From contig JARLIU010000200.1 of assembly GCA_031291595.1 (NCBI GenBank), positions 1-52,043 on the forward strand: 52,043 nucleotides of DNA, written 5' to 3'. A program made the translations under genes and the position numbers. The DNA is from Ancalomicrobiaceae bacterium (lineage in GTDB: Bacteria; Pseudomonadota; Alphaproteobacteria; Rhizobiales; Ancalomicrobiaceae). The notes below the pieces were generated by a model. It had not been told where the DNA came from. It ran no database searches and saw only the letters and a program-made list of their open reading frames with translations. This document shows positions 1 through 9,500 of this stretch, in pieces. Each line of letters opens with the position of its first letter. The stretch's first letter is position 1.

Positions 1-40
1 CCTGGTGGGTTCAGGCACACGACGAAAAGGTTCGCGGATA

Positions 41-1384
41 ATGCGGAAACTGTCGCTTCTGTTGGTTGGTACCGTGCTCGGCGCCGGGCTGATGTTGGGC
101 GTCAACAACGGCGCCAAAATGCTGTCCGGTACGGCGCTCGCTGCCAGTCCGGAGACCTACCGGCAGCTGATGCTGTTCGGCGACGTGCTTGACCGCATCC
201 GCACCGACTATGTCGAGCAGCCGGACGAGGACAAGCTCATCGAGGCCGCCATCAACGGCATGCTGTCGTCGCTCGACCCGCATTCGAGCTACTTGAACCC
301 CAAGGGCTACAAGGACATGCAATTGTCCACCCATGGCGAGTTCGGGGGCCTCGGCATCGAGGTGACGATGGAGGACAACGTCCTCAAGGTCGTCACCCCG
401 ATCGACGATACGCCGGCGGCGCGCGCCGGGGTTCGCTCCGGCGACATCATCACCCAGCTCGACGGCGAGAGCGTGCAGGGGCTGACCCTCAATCAGGCCG
501 TCGACAAGATGCGTGGTCCGGTCAATTCCGAGATCAAGCTGACGGTCAAGCGCGAGGGCGTCGCCGACCCGATCGACATCAAGATCACCCGCGCCACCAT
601 CCAGATCAACCCGGTCAAATGGCATGCCGAGGGCGAGATCGGCTACCTGAAGATCGCCCAGTTCAACGAGCACACCTACGACCGGCTGAAGGACGCGATC
701 CAGAAGGCCGACGCCGAGATCGGTCCGGACAAGATCAAGGGCTGGGTGCTCGACCTCAGGAACAATCCGGGCGGTCTGCTCGATCAGGCGATCCAGGTGT
801 CGAACGCCTTCCTGGAACGCGGCGAAATCGTCTCCACCCGCGGCCGCAACGCCGACGAGAGCCAGCGCTACAACGCCCGTCCGGGCGGCGACCTGACCGC
901 CGGCAAGCCGGTGATCGTGCTGGTCAACGGCGGTTCCGCCTCGGCCTCGGAGATCGTCGCCGGCGCGCTGCAGGACCACCGCCGGGCCACGATCCTCGGC
1001 ACCCGTTCCTTCGGCAAGGGCTCGGTGCAGACCATCATTCCGATCGGTCCGGCCGGCGGGGCGCTGCGGCTGACGACGGCGCGCTACTACACGCCGTCCG
1101 GCCGCTCGATCCAGGCCCAGGGCATCACGCCCGACATCGAGGTGCTGCAGGATCCGCCGCCCGAACTGAAGGGCAAGGACTCGACCACCGGCGAGGCAAG
1201 CCTGAAGGGTCACCTGAAGAACCCCAACGACGCCACCCCGGCCGACGAAAAGACCGGCAGCCAAGCCTATGTGCCGCCGGATCAGAAGGACGACAAGGCG
1301 CTCGCCTACGCCCTCGATCTGCTGCGCGGCGTCAAGATCAATGCCGCCTTCCCGGCCAATCCGAAGACGGCGATCCCGAACTGA
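41..1384 (+). CDS. ctpA: C-terminal processing peptidase, S41 family
   Basis: A 447-residue tail-specific serine protease exported to the periplasm, where this family trims or degrades envelope proteins from their C-termini. The N-terminus (residues 1-36) is a hydrophobic signal or anchor ending near LAAS; a PDZ domain follows at about residues 80-165 (FGGLGIEV, VRSGDIITQLDG), then the S41 core with GGSASASE supplying the nucleophile serine and FGKGSVQ the general-base lysine of the Ser/Lys dyad. An in-frame GTG at position 5 would add 12 residues, but the ATG at 41 places the basic MRK directly before the hydrophobic stretch and has AAAAGG upstream, so it is preferred. The gene is followed by a clear intrinsic terminator and then by a divergent polysaccharide deacetylase, an arrangement common in Hyphomicrobiales. 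Family assignment is secure; the substrate is unknown. Confidence 0.95.
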   Translation: MRKLSLLLVGTVLGAGLMLGVNNGAKMLSGTALAASPETYRQLMLFGDVLDRIRTDYVEQPDEDKLIEAAINGMLSSLDPHSSYLNPKGYKDMQLSTHGEFGGLGIEVTMEDNVLKVVTPIDDTPAARAGVRSGDIITQLDGESVQGLTLNQAVDKMRGPVNSEIKLTVKREGVADPIDIKITRATIQINPVKWHAEGEIGYLKIAQFNEHTYDRLKDAIQKADAEIGPDKIKGWVLDLRNNPGGLLDQAIQVSNAFLERGEIVSTRGRNADESQRYNARPGGDLTAGKPVIVLVNGGSASASEIVAGALQDHRRATILGTRSFGKGSVQTIIPIGPAGGALRLTTARYYTPSGRSIQAQGITPDIEVLQDPPPELKGKDSTTGEASLKGHLKNPNDATPADEKTGSQAYVPPDQKDDKALAYALDLLRGVKINAAFPANPKTAIPN

Positions 1385-1411
1385 CGACTGGCATCGAGCC
1401 GATTTGCGACA

Positions 1412-1440
1412 GGCCGTCCGGACATCCGGGCGGCCGTTTT
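1412..1440 (+). terminator. Intrinsic terminator after ctpA
   Basis: GGCCGTCCGG and CCGGGCGGCC form a 10-bp stem with one G-T wobble and an ACAT tetraloop, followed at once by GTTTT. It begins 27 bases after the ctpA stop and has the classic rho-independent layout. It separates ctpA from the deacetylase gene, so the two are probably not cotranscribed from the ctpA promoter alone. Confidence 0.8.
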
Positions 1441-1606
1441 GCGTTCCGCCCGACCGCCGAATTCGCTGCCTGCCGCCGCCGCGAGATTGCAACGAAGCGT
1501 TAACGAATCGGGCACCCGAATCACCTAAGCTTTCTCATCCGGATTGGTGCTCGCCCGGATGCCGCTGCGAGTGCCGGCTTGCTCGCGTGCGACGCTCAGG
1601 AAAGCC

Positions 1607-2791
1607 ATGCCCAACGACCTGAAGAAACCGCTGGGGCTGAAGACGATCAAGAACGGGTTGTTGACGCACCTGCCGCTTGGTCTCATCGGCGCGACGATCC
1701 TGTCTGCCACCGTCCTCGGCGCCGCCGCCTGGATCGCCGTGGTGCGCGATCCGCTCGGCGGCGAGCCGGTGACCTATGTGCGCATCGATCGGACCAAGAC
1801 CGGCCTCAACCCGAAGGACGTCGCTTTCGCCGATCCGAAGAAGGCGGTCGAGCCGCAGCCGATGCCCGCTGCCGTCAAGCCCGACGACGACGAGCATCCG
1901 GACGACCCGTCGAAGTCGGCGCCATCGGCCGATGAGCAGGCGCCGACGAAACGGCCGCCGCCAGCCCAGATCGTCGAGGGCCAGCCGCTCACCTCCTCGC
2001 CGATTGCCAAGATCACCGAACGAGGCCGCTACGGCCTGGTGCCGAAGATAGCCGCCGACGGCTCGCGCCCGGTCGACCTCTATGCGCGGCCCGCGCCGGC
2101 GCTGCCCTCGGCCAGTGCCCGCGTCGTCATTATCGTCGGCGGCCTCGGCCTCAGCCAGACGACGACGCAGGAAGCCATCCGCCTGTTGCCGCCGGCGGTC
2201 ACCCTCGCCTTCGCCCCCTATGGCTCGAGCCTCGATCGCTGGATGCAGCGCGGCCGCCAGGAGGGCCACGAGCTCTTGCTGCAGGTGCCGATGGAGCCGT
2301 TCGACTATCCCGACACCGACCCCGGGCCGCACACGCTGCTGACCACGTTGACGCCCGAGCAGAACGCCGATCGGTTGCAGTGGCTGATGGCGCGCTTCAC
2401 CGACTATGTCGGTGTCGTCAACTACACCGGCGCCAAGTTCACCGCTGCCACCGACAAGCTCGAGCCGGTGTTGAAGGAACTCGGCCAGCGCGGCGTGATG
2501 TTCCTCGACGACGGCTCATCCAGCCGCTCGATGGCCGAGGGCGTCGCCCACTCGGTCCACACGCCGTTTGCCCGCGCCGACTTGACCATCGACGGCAACG
2601 CCAGCGAGGCCGCCATCGACACCCGGCTGACGCAGCTGGAAAACCTCGCCCGCTCCAAGGGGCTGGCCATCGGCATGGCCTCGGCCCTGCCGTTGACGGT
2701 CAGGCGCATCTCGCAATGGACGAAGACGCTGGAATCCCGCGGCGTCACCGTCATCCCGCTCACCGCCGCCATTCGCAGCGGCCAGATGTGA
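1607..2791 (+). CDS. Divergent polysaccharide deacetylase family protein
   Basis: A 394-residue protein with one N-terminal membrane segment (about residues 20-45), a Pro/Asp-rich linker (about 75-140) and a C-terminal divergent polysaccharide deacetylase domain (YibQ/DUF610 type), recognisable from VVIIVGGLGLSQ, LLLQVPMEPFDYP, VVNYTGAKFTA and VMFLDDGSSSRS. The family has the NodB-like fold; its substrate is not established and activity on envelope glycans is inference. An upstream GTG at 1544 is in frame, but ATG at 1607 has AGGAAAG at 1598-1604 with correct spacing and yields a conventional membrane-anchored start. The first Asp of the classical NodB motif is replaced by the VGGLG sequence. 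The gene is convergent with the DUF1488 gene. Confidence 0.85.
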   Translation: MPNDLKKPLGLKTIKNGLLTHLPLGLIGATILSATVLGAAAWIAVVRDPLGGEPVTYVRIDRTKTGLNPKDVAFADPKKAVEPQPMPAAVKPDDDEHPDDPSKSAPSADEQAPTKRPPPAQIVEGQPLTSSPIAKITERGRYGLVPKIAADGSRPVDLYARPAPALPSASARVVIIVGGLGLSQTTTQEAIRLLPPAVTLAFAPYGSSLDRWMQRGRQEGHELLLQVPMEPFDYPDTDPGPHTLLTTLTPEQNADRLQWLMARFTDYVGVVNYTGAKFTAATDKLEPVLKELGQRGVMFLDDGSSSRSMAEGVAHSVHTPFARADLTIDGNASEAAIDTRLTQLENLARSKGLAIGMASALPLTVRRISQWTKTLESRGVTVIPLTAAIRSGQM

Positions 2792-2805
2792 GGCGAAACC
2801 GCCTC
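2790..2805 (+). terminator. Short hairpin at the end of the deacetylase gene
   Basis: GAGGCG-AAAC-CGCCTC forms a perfect 6-bp stem overlapping the TGA stop codon. No T-run follows, so it is only a weak terminator candidate in the space shared with the convergent DUF1488 gene. Confidence 0.3.
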
Positions 2806-2867
2806 GACGATCGGTTTCTCCGCATTGTCTTGCCCGCCGTGCCAACGCGGGCCGAGCCTGCCGGCGC

Positions 2868-3131
2868 CTACATGTCCTGAGCCGAGAGCTCGACATATCT
2901 CTCCGGCTTGCCTTGGTACATTTTTTGGGCAGCGAAGCGGATACGGTCTCGATTTTCATCGAATGCTTTCAGCGCAATCGCCTCGCTGAGCGTATCGAGG
3001 CCGGAGAAGCGCTTGAGCGCCGTGGTGTCCAGACGGAACGTCACTTCGAAGGCGGAGTCATGCCCCCAGAAGGTGACGTATTGCCGGCTCGCATCATAGG
3101 ATCGCATGTCGTTCAGAAAATTGAGGGCCAT
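2868..3131 (-). CDS. DUF1488 family protein
   Basis: An 87-residue soluble protein beginning MALNFLND and containing VTFWGHDSAFEVTF, a pattern I recognise as DUF1488, a family of unknown function widespread in Proteobacteria. The reading frame stays open upstream to 3326, but ATG at 3131 is preceded by AAGGAAGGGG at ideal spacing and matches the family N-terminus; the longer version would run through the microprotein gene. It is the last gene of the leftward ndvB group, 59 bases after the microprotein stop. Whether it contributes to glucan synthesis is not known. Confidence 0.8.
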   Translation of the reverse strand: MALNFLNDMRSYDASRQYVTFWGHDSAFEVTFRLDTTALKRFSGLDTLSEAIALKAFDENRDRIRFAAQKMYQGKPERYVELSAQDM

Positions 3132-3190
3132 GGATTTCCCCTTCCTTTGGCTCGTAGTCGGCACTCGATGGGCGTCGGCGCATCCGCCAT

Positions 3191-3277
3191 TCAAAGCGCC
3201 TTGATGCCCCAGGTCATGAGAACGAGGATCAGGAAGGCGAGCGGCACGACGACGGGAGGAACAAACCAGGCGTTCAT
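3191..3277 (-). CDS. 28-residue single-pass membrane microprotein
   Basis: ATG at 3277 opens a 28-codon frame, MNAWFVPPVVVP followed by LAFLILVLMTWGIKAL, almost wholly hydrophobic and able to span the membrane once. Two facts support translation: AAAGGGGAC lies 5-13 bases before the ATG, and the ATG overlaps the TGA of the 76-residue gene in an ATGA arrangement typical of translational coupling. It is shorter than most gene callers accept. I recognise no family. Its position between ndvB and the DUF1488 gene suggests a membrane-associated role with that group, but this is inference. Confidence 0.6.
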   Translation of the reverse strand: MNAWFVPPVVVPLAFLILVLMTWGIKAL

Positions 3278-3504
3278 GACGCGTCCCCTTTCGACTTGAA
3301 GATGCCATCCGCCGGCACGGGCGCAATACGCGTGAGCGTGTCGCCGCGGACGCAGCGCTCGAACAATTCCGACAGGTCGCGGATGTGGTAGCTGCGGACA
3401 GAGCGCTCCGCCGGCATCACTTTGACGACCTGGCAGGTGAGCGTCACGCCGATGGTTCCATCGTGATAGGCGACTGCGTCGCCGACGGAGAAGTCTTCAG
3501 ACAT
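3274..3504 (-). CDS. Hypothetical protein, 76 residues, downstream of ndvB
   Basis: A small soluble protein starting MSEDFSVGDAVAYHDGT, with alternating hydrophobic residues that suggest a compact beta-rich fold (SH3- or KOW-like appearance: VGDAVAYHDG, VTLTCQVVKVMP). I do not recognise the family. Its ATG lies 8 bases inside the end of ndvB, so it is certainly in the ndvB transcription unit and probably translationally coupled to it; its own stop overlaps the start of the microprotein. A role in modulating or binding the glucan synthase is possible but unsupported beyond position. Confidence 0.7.
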   Translation of the reverse strand: MSEDFSVGDAVAYHDGTIGVTLTCQVVKVMPAERSVRSYHIRDLSELFERCVRGDTLTRIAPVPADGIFKSKGDAS

Positions 3505-6500
3505 GGTCGTTTCCTGGGTTAGGGGTTGAGAGCAGACCGCCCGCGGTCACGGGAAAATCCGATCGGGCTTTCGTGGCGGTTCTGCCCATGGCGACGATGA
3601 TTTCGTGCGTCTTGCCGTCGTCGATGAGCGGCAGGCGGAAGGGATCGGTATCGATTGGCGCGCCGTCGAGCGTTGCCGCCAGGATCCCGGTCTCGACGCC
3701 CTCCGGATTGACGACTCGGATGTGGTAGCGCGCCGTGCCGATCCGCTGCATCACCTCGTATCCCGGCCATCCTGCCGGGATGCATGGATCGAGAGAGAGG
3801 ACGCCGGCGAGCAGACGGATGCCGAGGATGCTTTCCAGTCCGGCGCGCTGCATCCAGCCGGCAGAGCCGGAGTACCACGTCCAGCCGCCGCGTCCGGTGT
3901 GGGGCGCGCGGGCATAGACATCTGCCGCGACGACGTAGGGCTCGACTTTGTATCGATGGATGTCGGCGCGGCTGCGGGCGTGGTTGATCGGGTTGATGAG
4001 GGAGAACAGCGCGTGCGCCTTGTCCCCTGCCCCCAGCTTGGCCAGCGCCATCACCGACCAAAGCGCACCATGGGTATACTGCCCGCCATTCTCGCGGATC
4101 CCCGGTGGATAGCCCTGGATATACCCTGGATCAGGCGACGACGTGTCGAACGGTGGGGCAAACAGCAGCGCCAGTCCGATCTCCGGCTTGATCAGTTCGC
4201 GCTCGACCGAGGCCATGGCCTGGGCCGCACGGGTCGGATCGCCGCCGCCCGACAGCACGCTCCACGATTGCGCGATGGCATCGATCCGGCATTCGGCGCT
4301 GACGGCACTGCCGAGCGGAGTGCCGTCATCGAAATACGCCCGACGGTACCAGCCGCCATCCCAGGCCTCGCGCTCGATCGACGCTTTGAGGGCCTCGGCA
4401 TGCTGGATCCAGCCAACGGCACGGCTACGGTCTCCGCGTGCCGTGGCGATCGGCGCCAGGGCTTGCAGCGCCGAAATCATCAGCCAACCCAGCCAGACGC
4501 TTTCGCCTGAGCCCTGTTCACCGACCCGGTTCATCCCGTCATTCCAGTCGCCCGTCCCCATCAGCGGCAGGCCGTGTCCGCCGAGCGCCAGACTGGCGTC
4601 CAAAGCCACGGCGCAATGCTCGTAGAGACTGGCGGTCCGATTGGACGTGGTGGGGAAAAACAGACTGTCGTGCTCGCCGTCGCGCAACGCCTGCCCCTCG
4701 AGAAACGGGATCTCGACGTCGAGGACGGCGGCATCGCCGGTCGCCTCGACATAGTGCGCGGCGGCATAGGCGAGCCACGAGCGGTCGTCGGAGATGCGGG
4801 TGCGAACGCCCTGCCCGGAATGTGGCATCCACCAATGCTGCACATCGCCTTCGCCGAACTGCCGACCGGCGGCGGCGATAAGGTGGCTGCGGACAAGATC
4901 GGGACGGGTCGAGACGAGAGCAAACCCGTCCTGCAACTGGTCGCGAAAGCCATAGGCCCCGCTTGACTGATAGAAGCCCGATCGCGCCCACACTCGGCAG
5001 CTGAGCGTTTGGTAGGTCAGCCAGCCGTTGAGCATGATGTCCATCGCCCGGTCCGGCGTGCGCACCTGGACTGTCCCGAGGGTCTCGTCCCATTGGGCCG
5101 TCGCGACAGCTTCGATCGCATGGCTGTCGGTCGCCCGATACGTGGCGATCAGCCGCCGCGCGGCGGCTTCATCGGCGGCTTCGCCGAGGAAGAACCGGAT
5201 TTCGACGCTGGCCCCGACCGCCAGTTCGATCCGCGTTCTGAGCGCGGCGCACGGGTCGAGCCCTGCTCCGATCGCCCCGGACAAGCGCCCCGCTCCGGCG
5301 AGCGCCGCGGGATGGGAGAGTGTGCCATTGCGGCCAATGAACTCGCGGCGGTCGCCGGTCCATTCGGTCTCGAGACCGGCGAGATCGGCAAAGGCGACCC
5401 GGCGGCCGAAGTCCATGCTCCAAGGATTGCGGGCGAAGATCGCCCCGGTCTCGCTATCCCGCTCGGTGACGATGAAGGGTGCGGTCTGGGAGCGCGAAGC
5501 ACCGAGTACCCACTCGACGTAGGCGGTGACGCTGAGCGAGCGGACATGCGACGAATGGTTGGTCAGTCGCAATCGGGAGATCTTGATCGGGCCGTCGACC
5601 GGCACGAACTGCGTCAGCACCGAGGCGATGCCGTGTATCTCGAACTCGAAGCGGCTGGTGCCGCGCCCGTGACGGGCGACATACGTCCCGTTGGCGCTGC
5701 GAATGGGCAATGCCGTCGGACTCCAGAGATCGCCGCTGTCCTCGTCGCGCAGGTAGAAGGCTTCGCCGGGACCGTCGGTGACGGGGTCGTTGGACCAGGG
5801 AGTCAGTTGATTTTGCCGGCTGTTGACGGACCATGTATAGCCGCTGCCCTCGGAGGAGACCTGAAAGCCGAAGTCGGCGTTGGCGATCACATTGATCCAG
5901 GGCGCAGGTGTCGACTGGCCCGGTCCGAGGATCGTCACATACTCCTTGCCGTCCTTGTCGAAGCCGCCGAGGCCGTTGAAGAACTCGAGCGCCGGACGCC
6001 TGAACGGGTCCGCGCGCGAGACCGCGGGTTGGTGGCGGAACGGCGGATGGCGGCTTGCGGATTTCGGATCGATGCGTCGATCCAATTGATCGAGCAGGCT
6101 GCCGCGCTGGGCGACGATAACGACCCGCGCCACGGCCGTCAGCAACGCGCGCGTTTCGCCCTGCATCAGATCGGAACGCAGGACGAAGACACGGCCCGCA
6201 GCTTCATTGCCCGGGCGAAGCGAACGCGATTGGCTGGTTCGAACCAGCGTCTCCAGCGCGATCTGCAAATCCTGCACGTAGGATGCTTGGCGATCGTTCA
6301 GAATGACGAGATCGACGGCGAATTGCTTCATGCGCAAATAGTCGTGGGCCTTCAGCAGTTGGCGGGCGATGTCCAGATAGTCCACGTCGGCGACGCGCAG
6401 GAGTACGATCGGCAGATCGCCTGAAATACCCTGGCCCCACAGGGCGGATTGCGGGCCGCTGCCACGCGCGATGATGTCCGAAGCAGGGCGCATGCCCGGA

Positions 6501-9500
6501 CCGGCATAGACGAGTTCGCCCGCAAGCCGCTGGAACAGCGCCGCTTCCCCCGCCGTGATGCCGAGATGGCGCAACTGCACCTGCGCCTGCGTCCAGGCCA
6601 GCGTCGCGGCGCGACCGAAGGCGGAAGCATCCCGCCGCCGGTCGATGAGGTCCACGGCCGCATCGTAGCTGTCCGCGATCACGGTCCAGAACGATACCCT
6701 GACGGTCGCGCCCGGCTCGATCTGGATGCGGCGGCGCAGCGCGAAGATCGGATCCAGTACCGTACCGACGGTGCCGGACAGCGCTTGGCCGTCGATCATG
6801 GCGATGGGATCGCCGACACCATGTCCGCGCCCCAGAAAGCGGGCACGGTCGGTTTCGATTTCCGGCTTCGGCGCCGTGTCGCCGTCGACGACGGCCAGAT
6901 GCGCGGCATAGATGGTCGGTTCGGACGGCGAGCGCTTGCGCCGGGTGGCGATGATGGCACCAAGATCGGCGCGGTATTCCGTTTCGACGAACAGTTTGGA
7001 GAAGGCGGGATGCGCCATGTCCTGCGATTGCGACGCCAGCACCAGTTCGGCGTAGGAGGTGATTTCGATGGTGCGGGCGTGGGCGCCGGAATTGGCGATC
7101 GAGATGCGGCGAACCTCGGCATCGTCTTCCGCGGAAACGATCACTTCCATGGTCGTGGTCAGGGGTCCATCGCGGCGGATGAACTCGGCCCGGTATTCCT
7201 GGAAACTCACATGGTAGCTGTCCGGCTCATGTCCCACCGGCTGGAAGCCTGCCGACCAGACAGCCCCGCTCTGAACGTCGCGCAGGAAGATATAGGAGCC
7301 GGTGGCGTCGCACGTGGCATCCTCCCGCCACCGCGTGATGGCGAGATCGCCCCAGCGGCTGTAGCCTGAGCCGGCTACGGTCAACATCGTGGTGAACCGG
7401 CCGTTGGACAGCAGATTGACTTCGGGCCTTGCCTGATGCGGGCTGGCGAACGCGCGTCCTCCGACCGGTTGCAGATCCCGCAGCGCCGCGTCGGATTGCG
7501 CTTCGGCCGCAAATGGACGTGCCACCAAGACGTCCCGCGGCATGCGCTCCTGCAACAGGAGTTCGGTTGCCTGCACCATCGGTTCGGCGTGAAAGCGCGA
7601 CCGCATGATGCCCTCCAGCAGCGTATCGGCGATGGCGACGATCGACATGCCCTGGTGGTGGGCCATGAACGCCTTGACCACCACGACATCCACGCCTTTG
7701 GGCAACCGCTCGGCCGTGTAGTCGAGCGCCTCGTAGAAGCCGTAGCGGCCTCGCCCGCCGGCCGCCACCAGCCGGATAAGGTTGTCGGCCGCGGCCTTTG
7801 GATCGACCATGGCGGCGAGCACGGTGGCATAGGGTGCGATGACCTGACTGCCGCCCAATCCGCGTTTCAGGCCGAGGCCGGGAACGCCGAAGCTCGAATA
7901 TTGATAGGTCAGTTCGAGATCGCGGGCATTGTAGGCGGATTCCGAGATGCCCCACGGCAGGCCGAGACCTTTCGCGTAGGAGATCTGGCGACGCACGGCC
8001 AGGCCGGTCGTCTGTTCGAGGAGGCTCCCTTTCGGTGCGCGCATGACGAGCGACGGCATCAGGTATTCGAACATCGAGCCCGACCAGGAGACGAGCGCGG
8101 CGCCATGGGCAACCGGCGTCACCACGCGACCGAGGCGGAACCAGTGTCGGGCGGGAATGTCGCCCTTGGCGATGGCGATGAAGCTGGCGAGGCGCGCTTC
8201 CGAGGCCAGCAGATCGTAGCAACTAGGATCGAGGGCGCCATCATCCACCAGGTAGCCGATCGACAGCAGCTTGCGCGACGGATCGAACAGGAATTCGAAA
8301 TCCATCGCCATCGCCATCGCTCGGACCGAGACCTCCAGCGACTCGATGCGATCCTCGATCGCTTGGCGTGCCGCACCTCCGGGTGCGAGATCAGCGATAT
8401 GGGCGGCGATCGCCGCACAGCTGGTCTCGGCCCAGAACACCATGTCGGTCGAGGTATCATGGCCCTGCTCGAGTGCAAGCGCGCGCGCCATATCGAGAAT
8501 GGTCTCGGCACCGGCAGCCATGCCGGCAAGATGCGCCGGCAGATCCGCATCCGCCACTGGCTTGCGGGCTTCGCCGATGAGTGCGGCAAGATCGGCATCC
8601 AACTCGGCCCAGGTGACCGTCTGCGTCCGACGACCATCCCGCAAGCGCGCCGCTGCCTCACGGCCGAGGTCAAGCGCATCGGCAATGCCGGCCAGGATCT
8701 GCGCCGGTGGCAGCGTCGCGCGGCCGCGCCAATCGGCGAGCGCGTTGGCAAGCGCGATCAGATGGCCAGCCAGATTGCCGCTGTCGACCGAGGAAATGTA
8801 GCGTGGCACCAACGGGCTCAGATCGAGAAGATCATACCAGTTGTAGAAATGGCCCCGGAATTTCGACAGCGCCGACATCGACGCCGTCGTTGCTTCCAGG
8901 CGCTTGACCGCCTCGTTCGTGGCGATCCAGCCGAAATCGCGGGCGCTGACGATCGAGAGCAGATAGAGGCCCATATTGGTCGGCGACGTTCGATGGGCGA
9001 TGACCGGGACCGGATCCTCCTGGAAATTGTCCGGCGGCAGCATGTGCACGGCAGCGGTCACGAAGGTCTCGAAGTAGCGCCATGTGCTGCGGGCAGCCAG
9101 GCGGAGAAAGCGCGCGTCTCCCGCCGCCAGGACACGATCGCCTGCCGCTCTCGGGCTGAGACTGACCCAGCGCGCCACGAGTGGCGAGAACGCCCAGACG
9201 ACCGAAAAGACCAGCGCAATCGTCCAGGCTTCCCCCTCCGACAGGAGGCTCGCTGCCAGACCGACGCCGGCGATCACCACCGCGCCGATCATCCGGCGGT
9301 AGAATCCGGCGACATCGAGCCGCGGGGCATTGGTCGCCGCGCCGGCAGGCACCCATTCGAGCATGTGCTTGTGACTGACCGCCAGCCGCCACACGGTGCG
9401 GGCGATCGCATCGCCCATCAGCACCGCCTGATCGGCGAGAAACACCACTTCCAACGCCGAAAGGCTTGTGGCGAGACGGAGATCTCTGAGCAGCGCGCGG

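Noticed and set aside
11-1492. A 493-codon open frame on the minus strand
   Set aside because: Antisense shadow of ctpA with low-complexity composition and no start signal.
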